Assembly (NCBI RefSeq): GCF_002205165.1
Contig: NZ_NIVS01000007.1
Coordinates: forward strand, 62,001 to 126,000
Source: Stenotrophomonas maltophilia
GTDB taxonomy: Bacteria > Pseudomonadota > Gammaproteobacteria > Xanthomonadales > Xanthomonadaceae
Reading direction: 5' to 3'
Length of the DNA stretch: 64,000 nucleotides
Shown: positions 51,151 through 58,861 of the stretch, piece after piece
Layout of the letters: each line of letters starts with the position of its first letter
Numbering within the stretch: the first letter of the stretch is position 1
The notes under the pieces: generated by a model
Told to the model about the DNA's origin: nothing
Database searches by the model: none
The model's input: the letters and a program-made list of their open reading frames with translations, nothing else
Program-made: the position numbers and the translations under genes

Positions 51151-51636
51151 TCAAGCGACCTCAGCACCTCTGCGGCCGATTTCGTTGAAGAACAAAGGAT
51201 CGCTGGTCACTTCCTTCCCATCCTCTCCAACGAGCCATGCCCCCCAACTTCTGGAGTAGAACGCGCGCTCGGTGCTGAAACTCTTAGATTCGGTTCCCAC
51301 CACGGTCAAGTAGCGTCCGTTGAGCAAAATTGCCTGCTCCTTCCCGTCCACCGACCATGCCAGAGCGCCCATCGGCGGCTTCCCCGGCCCCTCGATAGCC
51401 CCAACAATCCGGAACACGACCCTCGCGCCGTCAGCGAGATGGACGCAACTGGATGGCGTATCCAGGCATCGAATTTCCCCGATTTCCTGGCCGCTGATTG
51501 CGACCGCTACGTCCAACATATCTTGGCGGTCCTTGGTTTGTGCCCGCATAAACCAAGTTCCCTCTGACTGAATCAAGGCCCCTAGCGGCCTGTCGAAGTC
51601 CTTCCCCACTGCAAACGCGCCTGCTTTGAATGGCAT
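51151..51636 (-). CDS. Hypothetical prophage protein
   Basis: 161 residues (MPFKAGAFAVGKDFDRPLGALIQSEGTWFMRAQTKDRQDMLDVAVAISG), beta-rich, without membrane segments; FYSRSWGAWLVGEDGKEVTSDPLFF near the end. AAGG lies just upstream. It converges on the plus-strand 95-residue gene and follows the early left operon. Not recognised. Confidence 0.6.
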   Translation of the reverse strand: MPFKAGAFAVGKDFDRPLGALIQSEGTWFMRAQTKDRQDMLDVAVAISGQEIGEIRCLDTPSSCVHLADGARVVFRIVGAIEGPGKPPMGALAWSVDGKEQAILLNGRYLTVVGTESKSFSTERAFYSRSWGAWLVGEDGKEVTSDPLFFNEIGRRGAEVA

Positions 51637-51697
51637 ACCTTCGCCTCCTCTGGCTGAAATTGGAGTCTACGCCCGCAGCGTTCTGCTGTGCCGGCTG

Positions 51698-52102
51698 TCA
51701 CTTCCTCCGCGCTTCATGTCGACTTCGCTCGGCACGCGTTGATTTCAGCACCATCAGTGATCCCAGCCCAAGCTTCTCCCATTGGGGGGATGCCTTTGCA
51801 ACTTCGCGGAAGGCCGCGTCCAGTGCATGCCGAAACGTGGCTCCTTCCGATCCGTAGTCAAACCGGTAGCCTTCACCGACGACATAGCGCGATGCCCACT
51901 GCCTCCGAAGCCTGCGAACCAAGAGCTTCGCGCGAGACTCGCTGCCAATCCAGGCCCACTGCGCGGCGACCAAATTGGACCGCCGGCGGATGCTGCCCTC
52001 CGGGGATCGGGTAACGCTGACGCGCACCACCCCGTCTGCACCGCACGCAGCGCATAGGTACACGGCGTCGCGGGCGAGCTGTGCTAGCGAATAGTCCCTC
52101 AC
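51698..52102 (-). CDS. Hypothetical prophage protein, basic
   Basis: 134 residues if it starts at the GTG at 52102, which overlaps the upstream stop as GTGA; a longer reading to 52159 is less likely. It has a C-x-x-C pair (LCAACGADG) and many Arg residues (SIRRRSNL, AKLLVRRLRRQWASR), so it may bind nucleic acid, but no family is recognised. Confidence 0.6.
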   Translation of the reverse strand: MRDYSLAQLARDAVYLCAACGADGVVRVSVTRSPEGSIRRRSNLVAAQWAWIGSESRAKLLVRRLRRQWASRYVVGEGYRFDYGSEGATFRHALDAAFREVAKASPQWEKLGLGSLMVLKSTRAERSRHEARRK

Positions 52103-52644
52103 GAGCGCTTTCCTTCCATGAACGCCATCCCCTTCTCTAATTCCTTGCGGTATTGCCACTTCGTCAGCGGGACACCCGCTTTTCTTGCCACCGCCTCCGC
52201 CCTGGCCGCCTGGCCACCTCGACCGATGAACTCCTCTATCACAACCAGCGCGCGAATCATGTTCTGCCGGTATAGATCAGACAGCGCGCGGTCGATCCAG
52301 CGGTATTCGTCGGGTGAGCCAGTCATCACCGCGGCGGTCGCCGACCTCGGCGCATGGGATCGGGTTTCTGCGCAAGGGATGTGGTCAACGAACACCTTTG
52401 ACACCGGCCGGTAGCCTCCGTGGCCGTCAACCAGCCCGGCAGCAGCCCCCATCAATAGTCGCCGAGCGAGACCGTCACGCTCCACTGGCTCCCGCGCCAC
52501 CTTTGTTCCACGGGCGAACTGCTGTGCCCTAACGAGTGGGTGCGTATCCATGGCGGGCGCCTCCTCGGCCTGCATCGGCGAGACGAATCTGTGCTCCTGG
52601 TAGTGGCCCCAATGCCGCATCTGTTCCTTGATGGAATGGCTCAA
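52099..52644 (-). CDS. Hypothetical protein, possible late-gene regulator
   Basis: 181 residues. The C-terminal half, DEYRWIDRALSDLYRQNMIRALVVIEEFIGRGGQAARAEAVARKAGVPLTKWQYRKELEKGMAFM, resembles the helix-turn-helix end of phage antitermination or late-activator proteins encoded at the end of the early left operon. The N-terminus is unremarkable. Position (after replication genes, before lysis) suits a Q-like function. This is pattern-level only. Confidence 0.5.
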   Translation of the reverse strand: MSHSIKEQMRHWGHYQEHRFVSPMQAEEAPAMDTHPLVRAQQFARGTKVAREPVERDGLARRLLMGAAAGLVDGHGGYRPVSKVFVDHIPCAETRSHAPRSATAAVMTGSPDEYRWIDRALSDLYRQNMIRALVVIEEFIGRGGQAARAEAVARKAGVPLTKWQYRKELEKGMAFMEGKRS

Positions 52645-52859
52645 GACTCACCCCCAGCGCGCGCTGCCAATTGCTGCTCCAGCCGCTCGAGCTTTGTCGC
52701 CTGCTGCCGCGCCAAGGAGGCGGACAGCCGGTAGGCGTCGGCTGTTGTGGACCGCTCTCCACGTGGGCGGCGCTGCAGGACATCACAGCGAGCGGCCTGT
52801 CCGTCCATTAGATCAGCGAAGTGCCGCAGGGCCTGGGACCCGGAAGGAAGGAAGCTCAT
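52641..52859 (-). CDS. Small hypothetical prophage protein
   Basis: 72 residues (MSFLPSGSQALRHFADLMDGQAARCDVLQRRPRGERSTTADAYRLSASLARQQATKLERLEQQLAARAGGES), helical, linked by 4-bp overlaps to the helicase upstream and the 181-residue gene downstream. No family recognised. Confidence 0.55.
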   Translation of the reverse strand: MSFLPSGSQALRHFADLMDGQAARCDVLQRRPRGERSTTADAYRLSASLARQQATKLERLEQQLAARAGGES

Positions 52860-54292
52860 TGACCTCGCCCCCCATAGGACTTGCGGCCAGGGCCATATGA
52901 GGGCGTTCTGCGTTGCCCGGCGCCCTCGTCCGGGGCGTCGGATTTGAAGGGTAGCGGACCTTCCCAGTCGTCCAAGCGCATTTGATCGAAGCGATTTCGC
53001 AGGTTGATCCGAGCGCCCGACCTGATGTTTCGCCCCTTGGCGAAGTGCATCTCGACGACGCCCTGCAAGTGGGTTTTTTGCTCGGGGGTGTCGTAGTAGT
53101 CCTCGCGGTGCAGCAAAACCACCACGTCGGCCTTCTGCTCTAGTTCGCCAGACTCACGAAGGTCAGCCAAGGTCGGCCGCTTTTCGGTGCGCCCGGTCAC
53201 CTGGCGGTTGAGCTGCGCCAAGGCAACAAACGGGATGTTCCACTCCTTCGCGAGGTCTTTGCCCTTCTGAAGGATTCGACCGTACTCGAAGCGGGCCATG
53301 CGAGGATCTACGTCGAAGTCGTGGACGTGGTCAGCCACCAGCAGGTGCAGCGGCGTTCGCTGGTGCATGCGCCGTGCTCGCGCCTCAAATTGCCGAATGT
53401 TCAGCGACGCCGTATCGTCGATATAGAGCTTCGCCGACCTGAGCTCCTTGATTGCCGGGGTCATCCGGTTCATGTAGAGCTCGGAATCCGGGTCGTCTTC
53501 GTTGGGGTCGCAGACGTAGTCATGCGGCACTTGAGCAACAGACGCCACGTTGCGGTTGTGGCAGTCGTCCATGCTCATTTCCAGGCTAAACAGCCCCACC
53601 GTGAGCCCCTTCAACGCCGCATGCGTCGACAGGTTCAAACCGGCCACGCTCTTACCCATGCTGGGGCGTGCGGCAAGCAGGTAGGCCGTCCCGGGCTGCA
53701 GGCCACGGGTGATCTTGTTGAACTCCGCCCATGGCGTCGGGATACCCGGCAGCGCACCTTTGGTCGACAGCTTGTCGGTCCAGCGCGACCACCAATGCCC
53801 CATCGTCTCAGCAGCCAAGCGCAGACCGCCGCGCTGAGCCGGCTGGAGGTCTGCCACCCTCTGTGAAGCGTCGGCTAGGATCTCGGCGAACTCCCTGCCA
53901 TCCCTGGCTTGGGCCGCAGCAATCATCTCCGCGCCGGCTTGGATCATCCTCCTGCGACCGAAGTGCTCGATCACAATTTCCGTGTATCCGGCCACGTTTG
54001 CGGCCGATGGCGTGGTGCTGGCCAGCTCGATCAGGTAGCCACCATCGCTAACCAGCTCCATTTTCCCCTGAGAGTCAAACCACTCGCCCAGCGTCACCGC
54101 ATCAAACGGGCGATCGCGCTCGGACAGCTCGCGGATGGCGCGGTAGATCATCTGGTGGTCGCGGCGGTAGAAGGCCTCTTCCGACAGAATGTCGGAAACG
54201 AGGGGCCACGCCTCGGGTGCGAGCATCAGTCCGCCAAGCACTGCCTGCTCTGCCTCGATGCTATGCGGCGGCAAGTTTGGTTCAAAGCGCAT
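52856..54292 (-). CDS. Replicative DNA helicase, DnaB-like
   Basis: 478 residues. The N-terminal DnaB domain starts PHSIEAEQAVLGGLMLAPEAW. The RecA-like motor has Walker A ARPSMGKS (K214) and FSLEMSMDD, followed by VALAQLNRQVTGR. It unwinds phage DNA at the fork after loading by the O-like initiator encoded just upstream (1-bp overlap). It is full length compared with host DnaB, so the phage need not borrow the host helicase. Confidence 0.93.
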   Translation of the reverse strand: MRFEPNLPPHSIEAEQAVLGGLMLAPEAWPLVSDILSEEAFYRRDHQMIYRAIRELSERDRPFDAVTLGEWFDSQGKMELVSDGGYLIELASTTPSAANVAGYTEIVIEHFGRRRMIQAGAEMIAAAQARDGREFAEILADASQRVADLQPAQRGGLRLAAETMGHWWSRWTDKLSTKGALPGIPTPWAEFNKITRGLQPGTAYLLAARPSMGKSVAGLNLSTHAALKGLTVGLFSLEMSMDDCHNRNVASVAQVPHDYVCDPNEDDPDSELYMNRMTPAIKELRSAKLYIDDTASLNIRQFEARARRMHQRTPLHLLVADHVHDFDVDPRMARFEYGRILQKGKDLAKEWNIPFVALAQLNRQVTGRTEKRPTLADLRESGELEQKADVVVLLHREDYYDTPEQKTHLQGVVEMHFAKGRNIRSGARINLRNRFDQMRLDDWEGPLPFKSDAPDEGAGQRRTPSYGPGRKSYGGRGQ

Positions 54293-55071
54293 TACCCCTG
54301 CCCCCCATTCCGGTTGTGGTGGTAGGTGCCCTCAACCACCTTGAGCAGGTTCTCTTCGGACTTGATCAGCCACGGCAGCGAAACTTGGAAGCTGCCGGCC
54401 CGTCCCATCAACCAGTCGCTTTCCTTCATCCACTCGAACAGGCCCCGCCACCACTCCACGGATTGCCGGGCCGGATCTTCCTTCCAGCGCGCGCGAAGAT
54501 GCTCTTGCCGTTTCTTGCTCCACCCACGCACCTCGGGGCAGGCCGGCAGTTCCTTGTGGTAGGCAGCGATGATTGCCTCATGGGGGCAACCGGCAAACGT
54601 CTTGCCGTCGAGTAGATCACGCCCTGCATCGGCATCGGCCTCGCCGCCGTCAGGTGGCGAAGGCGTTTCTACTTCCTGGTTAGATTCCTGTTTTGTAGTG
54701 CTGTCAGCCCCCACCCTCGGTGCTGTGTGCCCCGACCCCTCGGGGCAGTCAGCACCCACCCCCTGCATTTTTGGCACCCATTCCCCAGGTCGGCCTACCC
54801 CAGCAAGATCCAGGAAGAGGTCATATTGGTTCGGGAGGTTGACCCCTTCGTGCGAACGTCGAACGATGCCGACCAGGCCGCCAGCCTCAAGGGCTGAAAT
54901 CGCTCTTTTGACGCTGTCGGGGCTCATTCCACAGTCCGTTGCGAGCTTCTTGTGCGCGGGATCACAGCGACCGGTATCGGAGTTCGTTCTGTTGGCGAGC
55001 ATGATGAGAACCAGCTTCTGCTGAGCCGGGAGCTTCCATTTCACGGCCCAGGCCATCGCCTCAAAGCTCAT
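54292..55071 (-). CDS. Replication initiator with helix-turn-helix (O-like)
   Basis: 259 residues from the ATG at 55071, which overlaps the upstream gene as ATGA. The N-terminal winged helix is MSFEAMAWAVKWKLPAQQKLVLIMLANRTNSDTGRCDPAHKKLATDCGMSPDSVKRAISALEAGGLV. A disordered middle is followed by a C-terminal Trp-rich region (VEWWRGLFEWMKESDWLMG), as in phage replisome organisers. It binds the origin and recruits the helicase. In lambda the origin lies within O, so an origin here is possible, but no clear iterons were found. Confidence 0.85.
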   Translation of the reverse strand: MSFEAMAWAVKWKLPAQQKLVLIMLANRTNSDTGRCDPAHKKLATDCGMSPDSVKRAISALEAGGLVGIVRRSHEGVNLPNQYDLFLDLAGVGRPGEWVPKMQGVGADCPEGSGHTAPRVGADSTTKQESNQEVETPSPPDGGEADADAGRDLLDGKTFAGCPHEAIIAAYHKELPACPEVRGWSKKRQEHLRARWKEDPARQSVEWWRGLFEWMKESDWLMGRAGSFQVSLPWLIKSEENLLKVVEGTYHHNRNGGQG

Positions 55072-55406
55072 GCCGACGCTCCCGACACTTCCGGGAAGGC
55101 AGTCAGCATCAGCGTGGCGAAAGCCCCGAGGTGCTCGGCCGTGATCCAGCGCTTGCTGGACATCTGCTGGATCCACTCCAGCGCCTGCTGCGGCCCGGAG
55201 CAGTAGAAGTCGTAGGTGGGTTCATCCCCAGCGCGCGTGCGGTCGTAGATCTCGACGGCGACGCGCCCATCCGGCAGTCGCTCCTGCAGACGGACGAGGG
55301 GGCGCGCATGGCGCTCTTGGATGTGCCCGAGGGTGTCCCGCATCACATCGCTGTAGGCGCGCGGCCCGGGCTCATGCAGGTTTGCATCGGATTCGTGGTG
55401 TGGCAT
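55068..55406 (-). CDS. Hypothetical early prophage protein
   Basis: 112 residues from the ATG at 55406 (MPHHESDANLHEPGPRAYSDVMRDT); LVRLQERLPDGRVAVEIYDRTRAGDEPTYDFYCSGPQQALEWIQQM suggests a small alpha/beta domain. It lies between cro and the O-like gene. The 172 bp between it and the cro-like stop hold no convincing gene. Not recognised. Confidence 0.6.
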   Translation of the reverse strand: MPHHESDANLHEPGPRAYSDVMRDTLGHIQERHARPLVRLQERLPDGRVAVEIYDRTRAGDEPTYDFYCSGPQQALEWIQQMSSKRWITAEHLGAFATLMLTAFPEVSGASA

Positions 55407-55578
55407 ATTGGCCTCGCTCTCAACGAAGCCTCCGCACATGTCTGCCCGACAGCGGGGGCTTCGTCGTATCTGGACGTCGGGTTCTCGCGCCAGACACCCG
55501 AGCGGCCAATACCACGCCTGGGATGCACGCTTTCCTTCCCTGCGCTGGGGCCGTTCCTTCGACGCCAGCAGAAACGGC

Positions 55579-55821
55579 CTACTCGTTCTCGAGCGGCGCG
55601 TCCGACCCTACGAAGTTCCCGGCGGGGTCGAACCGCTCGGGGTACTTCGCGTGGAAGAACAGTGCCCACGGCCGAGGGATGCCCCGCCTGCGCCATTGGC
55701 TGATGGAGGGAGCTCGAACGGAGCAGAGGGCGGCGACCCGCTTCGTGCCCCCAAGGGAATCGATCAGCATCGATGCCTGAACAGGGTCGGTGATCGCAGA
55801 GACGGTGGTGGTCGTGGTCAT
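55579..55821 (-). CDS. Cro-like repressor
   Basis: 80 residues. Helix-turn-helix stretch LIDSLGGTKRVAALCSVRAPSISQWRRRGIPRPWALFFHAKYP, the Cro/YdaS pattern with recognition helix SISQWRRRG. It is divergent from cI across 82 bp of operators. It would turn down cI and early transcription after induction, and is first gene of the leftward early operon with the replication genes. Confidence 0.87.
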   Translation of the reverse strand: MTTTTTVSAITDPVQASMLIDSLGGTKRVAALCSVRAPSISQWRRRGIPRPWALFFHAKYPERFDPAGNFVGSDAPLENE

Positions 55822-55828
55822 GGCGAGG

Positions 55829-55857
55829 AAATTAGCAGTTCCTAATTTACTTTACAA
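55829..55857 (-). promoter_or_regulatory. cro promoter with CI/Cro operator
   Basis: Minus strand TTGTAA, 17 bp, TAATTT. The operator ATTAG-CAGTTC-CTAAT (55831-55846) overlaps the -10 so that its outer TAAT is part of it. The same geometry recurs at 56632-56660. Confidence 0.75.
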
Positions 55858-55883
55858 CAGCGGCGTGCGTAACATTGCCTAAT
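55846..55883 (+). promoter_or_regulatory. cI promoter with degenerate operator
   Basis: Plus strand TTTACT, 18 bp, TAACAT (55870-55875). A weaker operator copy (55868-55883, 12 of 16 matches to the other sites, perfect CCTAAT half) overlaps the -10, allowing autoregulation of cI at high repressor level. Confidence 0.55.
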
Positions 55884-55903
55884 CCCGTTCGCAGACCCTA
55901 ACG

Positions 55904-56578
55904 ATGGACCTCTCCTCCCGGCTCCGCACCGCCCTGTCACGCGCAGGCATCTCCCAACTTGAACTGGCGAAAGCAGTCGGCGTCTCGGCGCCAAGCGTCA
56001 ATGGATGGCTGAGCGGAAAGTCTCAGTCCATTCGTGGAGACGCCCTGGTCAAGGCCGCGCGCGTGCTAGGCGTACCAGCAATCTGGTTGGCCACCGGTGA
56101 GGGTTCCATCGATGACACACCCGATGCTCCTCCACTCTCCGTCCGTGAGACACCGCGGGGATACCTTCGCCTTGATCTATTGGATGGAGCAGCCGGTATG
56201 GGCGTAGGCGTAGTAAACGAGGAATTCCCCGAAGTAATCAGGAGCATGGAGTACGCCGAGTGGGACATTCGGCAGCGCCTGGGGTTCCTTCCTAAGCCTG
56301 GTCGGCTGAAGCTCATCACGGGCCGTGGCCCGTCCATGGCGCCGATCATCAACAACGGGGACGTTGTCATGGTAGATACGGCGGTCGACTACTTCGACGG
56401 CGACGCAATCTACGTGATCAACATTGGCGGAGAGACACAGATCAAAGGCCTGCAGCGCCGGACAGACGGCGTATACATCGTGAGCGCCAATCCCCTATTC
56501 CCGCCCTACATGGCCCCGGAAGACCTGTTCATCGCGGGCAAGGCCGTGGTCCAGTACAGCGCGCGTCAGATCGCCTGA
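55904..56578 (+). CDS. CI-type phage repressor, LexA/S24 family
   Basis: 224 residues. An N-terminal helix-turn-helix (ISQLELAKAVGVSAPSVNGWLSGKS, about 15-40) is joined to an S24 self-cleavage domain with Ser144 (GRGPSMAPI) and Lys181 (GETQIKGL) as the catalytic pair. A likely cleavage site is A97-G98. It keeps the prophage silent and would be lost by RecA-stimulated self-cleavage after DNA damage. It is divergent from the cro-like gene. Confidence 0.93.
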   Translation: MDLSSRLRTALSRAGISQLELAKAVGVSAPSVNGWLSGKSQSIRGDALVKAARVLGVPAIWLATGEGSIDDTPDAPPLSVRETPRGYLRLDLLDGAAGMGVGVVNEEFPEVIRSMEYAEWDIRQRLGFLPKPGRLKLITGRGPSMAPIINNGDVVMVDTAVDYFDGDAIYVINIGGETQIKGLQRRTDGVYIVSANPLFPPYMAPEDLFIAGKAVVQYSARQIA

Positions 56579-56631
56579 GCCCCGTACCTTAACGGCTTAA
56601 GAAATTAATTTAAGTAAATTCGAAATCCCTA

Positions 56632-56660
56632 TTGCACTTCGGATTAGCAATGCCTAATCT
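56632..56660 (+). promoter_or_regulatory. Second CI-controlled rightward early promoter
   Basis: TTGCAC, 17 bp, TAATCT. The perfect palindrome-type operator ATTAG-CAATGC-CTAAT (56643-56658) ends in the -10, the same layout as the cro promoter. It is downstream of cI and points to the small plus-strand genes, so CI probably represses both early operons. Confidence 0.75.
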
Positions 56661-56702
56661 AGGCTCATCAGGTCGGACGCACCGGCCGATGGGGAACAAC
56701 GG

Positions 56703-56957
56703 ATGTCACTGCAAAGGGAAACATGGCGGCGCAACTATCGCCTGGCCCGCCAACTCAACAGCCTTCGCAAGCGTTTCATCGGCCGCCTGCCTTCCCGAGG
56801 CATACCGCTCCTGGTAACGCACTGCCACGCCGACGCCACTGAAGCGCTCTTTAGTCGGGGCTGCGATTCGCTCGGCTTCTCTCTGATGCATCGGTATCGA
56901 TGCAAAGCCTTGGGTGTGCGCTACTCAATAGGCGGCCGCCCCAGGTTGCCGGCATGA
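56703..56957 (+). CDS. Small basic early protein, unknown
   Basis: 84 residues (MSLQRETWRRNYRLARQLNSLRKRFIGRLPSRGIPLLVTHCHADATEALFSRGCDSL), first reading frame after the CI-controlled promoter, with GGGG about 10 bases upstream. The strongly basic N-terminus suggests nucleic-acid binding, but no family was recognised and competing frames exist. Confidence 0.45.
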   Translation: MSLQRETWRRNYRLARQLNSLRKRFIGRLPSRGIPLLVTHCHADATEALFSRGCDSLGFSLMHRYRCKALGVRYSIGGRPRLPA

Positions 56958-57003
56958 GCTTCAACCCCACGACGGCGGGACTGCCTGGATGCAGCCGCGA
57001 AAC

Positions 57004-57381
57004 CTACTTGGCGGAGCCCTTCTTGCGGTCTGGCTTCTTCGTGGAAGCCTCAGTGATGAAGGCGTGCTTGTCATCCTTGGACAGCAGCAACCGGCTTCCG
57101 AGCTGCTTCGTGATCTTGCCGACCGCGGCTTTGATCTCCTCCTTGGACTCTGGCGCCATGTTGTCGTTCATCAAGACCGACAGGGACAGGCTCAGGAAGC
57201 CAACCAAGTCGAGCGCGTCGCCTTTCATGCCCATGTCGCTGACGCTAAAGCTGCGCTCCAGCCGACTCACGATCTCCGCATTCAAGGACCGCCCCGACTC
57301 ACTCGCAGCTGATTCCAGCCGCTCGCGCAACTCCTGCTGCATTCGCAGCCCGAAGGGATTGATGAAGGCTGGGCTCGTCAC
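57004..57381 (-). CDS. Arc-family ribbon-helix-helix DNA-binding protein
   Basis: About 125 residues from the GTG at 57381; a TTG at 57387 is also possible. NPFGLRMQQELRERLESAASESGRSLNAEIVSRLERSF is the Arc/Mnt ribbon-helix-helix pattern. The C-terminal extension (FLSLSLSVLMNDNMAPESKEEIKAAVGKITKQL) may be a multimerisation region. It is the only minus-strand gene among plus-strand early genes and partly overlaps the truncated antirepressor. In P22 such a repressor controls an antirepressor. Confidence 0.85.
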   Translation of the reverse strand: MTSPAFINPFGLRMQQELRERLESAASESGRSLNAEIVSRLERSFSVSDMGMKGDALDLVGFLSLSLSVLMNDNMAPESKEEIKAAVGKITKQLGSRLLLSKDDKHAFITEASTKKPDRKKGSAK

Positions 57382-57523
57382 ACACAAGACCCGCCGGTAT
57401 CAGCGTGAGGACGGTGAATGGTGCGAAGCGGACTACGTGCGCATCACCCCAAAGGGCATCGCCAAGCTCGCTCAGCAGCTGGCTAAGCGGAGCGAATTGT
57501 TCACCGGCAAGGAGCCTGCATGA
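57362..57523 (+). pseudogene. Truncated KilAC-type antirepressor, C-terminal remnant
   Basis: 53 residues from the ATG at 57362: MKAGLVTHKTRRYQREDGEWCEADYVRITPKGIAKLAQQLAKRS. This matches the very end of the KilAC domain of phage antirepressors (GLLEHK...DG...VTPKGL-x-x-LA). A full antirepressor is about 230-270 residues, so most of the gene is gone. The break lies against the start of the Arc-like gene. Confidence 0.7.
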
Positions 57524-57717
57524 TGCGCCCGCTTCGCATCGCTTGGACGGCGGTTTGCTTGGCCACGGTGATCGCGGTGCCGCTTCGGATCGCCGAGATT
57601 GTCGCCGCTCATAACCCTGGCGCTTTCATTTGCGTCGCTACATCGACTGACGCATTTACCCCGACTTTTGCATTTTCACACACGAACCTGAACCAAGGAA
57701 ACCTGAAAGATGAGTAA
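57520..57717 (+). CDS. Small membrane-anchored early protein
   Basis: 65 residues, starting at ATG in an ATGATG overlap with the remnant's stop. One hydrophobic segment (IAWTAVCLATVIAVPLRIAEIVAA) is followed by a short hydrophilic tail. The stop overlaps the next start by 8 bp. Not recognised. Confidence 0.5.
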   Translation: MMRPLRIAWTAVCLATVIAVPLRIAEIVAAHNPGAFICVATSTDAFTPTFAFSHTNLNQGNLKDE

Positions 57718-57907
57718 GGAAATCCCTACGCCGGCCCACAGCAGCACCCATCCCTTGGCCGGCTGTCGCGTGATCAAGCAGATCGAAGAAGGCGAGATCC
57801 GCATTGGAGAGAGCATCCACTTGGTCGTTCTCACAGCGCGCGACGGGAAAGCTCGCATCGCTATCAGAGCACCGCGCACCCTTGAGATCGTCGCCCCAAA
57901 ACAGTGA
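57710..57907 (+). CDS. CsrA-like RNA-binding protein
   Basis: 65 residues. The last 48, CRVIKQIEEGEIRIGESIHLVVLTARDGKARIAIRAPRTLEIV, follow the CsrA beta-strand pattern (compare the L-x-R-x-x-GE-x-x-IGD-x-I-x-x-x-VL...G-x-x-RIGI-x-AP of CsrA). The N-terminal 18 residues are extra, and the C-terminal HREE with its key arginine is missing. CsrA controls mRNA translation by binding GGA motifs; this version may compete with host CsrA or have another role. Confidence 0.6.
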   Translation: MSKEIPTPAHSSTHPLAGCRVIKQIEEGEIRIGESIHLVVLTARDGKARIAIRAPRTLEIVAPKQ

Positions 57908-57979
57908 CGGCCCGAGCGCGTCAACGCCCGAGCCGTCTGCCAAGTCGCACCCGTAACCGATCAGATCAAGGAAGCCACC

Positions 57980-58363
57980 ATGGCGAAGAACAGTGTACCC
58001 CCGGCCGCAGCGGCCGAAGAACCTCGGCTCGCGATCAGTGAGCACTACCTGACCACAATGTGGCGGGAAAACCCCCTCTCGGACTACCTGACGAACCGCC
58101 TCGTGCGGGTGGATCGCAACACCAAGGCCTCGATCGCAATCCTGGGTGTCCTGCACAGGGATTTCACGGCACGGCAGGACAAGCGGGACACCGGTTCCGA
58201 GGACGAGCCCGTCCTTTTTCAGGAGCTGCCCGAACACGCTTTCGATGGCCTGATGCTGGCAATGGAATCCCTCTTGGAGGAGTCGGAAGTCCTGCTCGAT
58301 TACGTCCGGGAGAACCAGAACAACGTCTGCGGCCAGCCGTTCAAGGGGGCAAGCCGTGGATAA
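57980..58363 (+). CDS. Hypothetical early prophage protein
   Basis: 127 residues from the ATG at 57980 (AAGGA upstream). Helical: ISEHYLTTMWRENPLSDYLTNRLVRVDRNTKASIAILGVLHRDFTAR and FDGLMLAMESLLEESEVLLDYVRENQ. It is first in a run of six genes with overlapping ends. Not recognised. Confidence 0.6.
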   Translation: MAKNSVPPAAAAEEPRLAISEHYLTTMWRENPLSDYLTNRLVRVDRNTKASIAILGVLHRDFTARQDKRDTGSEDEPVLFQELPEHAFDGLMLAMESLLEESEVLLDYVRENQNNVCGQPFKGASRG

Positions 58364-58607
58364 GCCGACCCTCACCAAGGAAGAGCCGTTCAGCCTCATC
58401 CCCAGTCAGGACAACGCACCAGTCTTCCGGGTCTGCGCCGGCATCGATACCGCGCACACGACCTTGAAGGCGAGCATCTACTTCGACTTCGTCCAGCGAC
58501 AGCTCTCGAACCTCAACAGCGGCGACATCACGGACGACGATATGTTCGTCCTTGCCGATCTGCTCGAGATGGTCAAGGCGCTGCGCTCCGCCTCAGGAGT
58601 CCGGTGA
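58356..58607 (+). CDS. Small hypothetical early protein
   Basis: 83 residues from a GTG at 58356 that overlaps the previous stop by 8 bp. FRVCAGIDTAHTTLKASIYFDFVQRQLSNLNSGDITDDDMFVLADLLEMVKAL has the look of a small helical regulator, sharing an LxxLLEM-type helix with its neighbours. Not recognised. Confidence 0.6.
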   Translation: MDKPTLTKEEPFSLIPSQDNAPVFRVCAGIDTAHTTLKASIYFDFVQRQLSNLNSGDITDDDMFVLADLLEMVKALRSASGVR

Positions 58608-58861
58608 TGGCCTTGGATCGCTCGAAGACACAGAGCCAGGAAATTGCCAACTCCCCGCTGTCAGTCGTGGCAGGTGCGGACGTGGACCTCGCACTGAGCA
58701 AGGCACGCCTACTCACCGACCACGTGCAGGAACTGCTGTGGCAGGGGATGCGCGACGCGGATGGCAAGGAAGTCGCGTTCGGATACGACACGGTCGTGAC
58801 CATGGATTTTCTACTCGACATCGTGACCGGCCTGTATCGGTCGGCGGGAGCGGAAGCATGA
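58607..58861 (+). CDS. Small hypothetical early protein
   Basis: 84 residues; the ATG at 58607 shares a base with the upstream stop (TGATG). DVDLALSKARLLTDHVQELLWQGMRDADGKEVAFGYDTVVTMDFLLDIVTGL is helical and somewhat similar in plan to the gene before it, possibly an old duplication. Not recognised. Confidence 0.6.
   Translation: MALDRSKTQSQEIANSPLSVVAGADVDLALSKARLLTDHVQELLWQGMRDADGKEVAFGYDTVVTMDFLLDIVTGLYRSAGAEA

Noticed and set aside
55343-55696. 117-residue minus-strand frame spanning the gap between cro and the next gene
   Set aside because: Arg-rich, overlaps both the cro-like gene and the 112-residue gene, no ribosome site.
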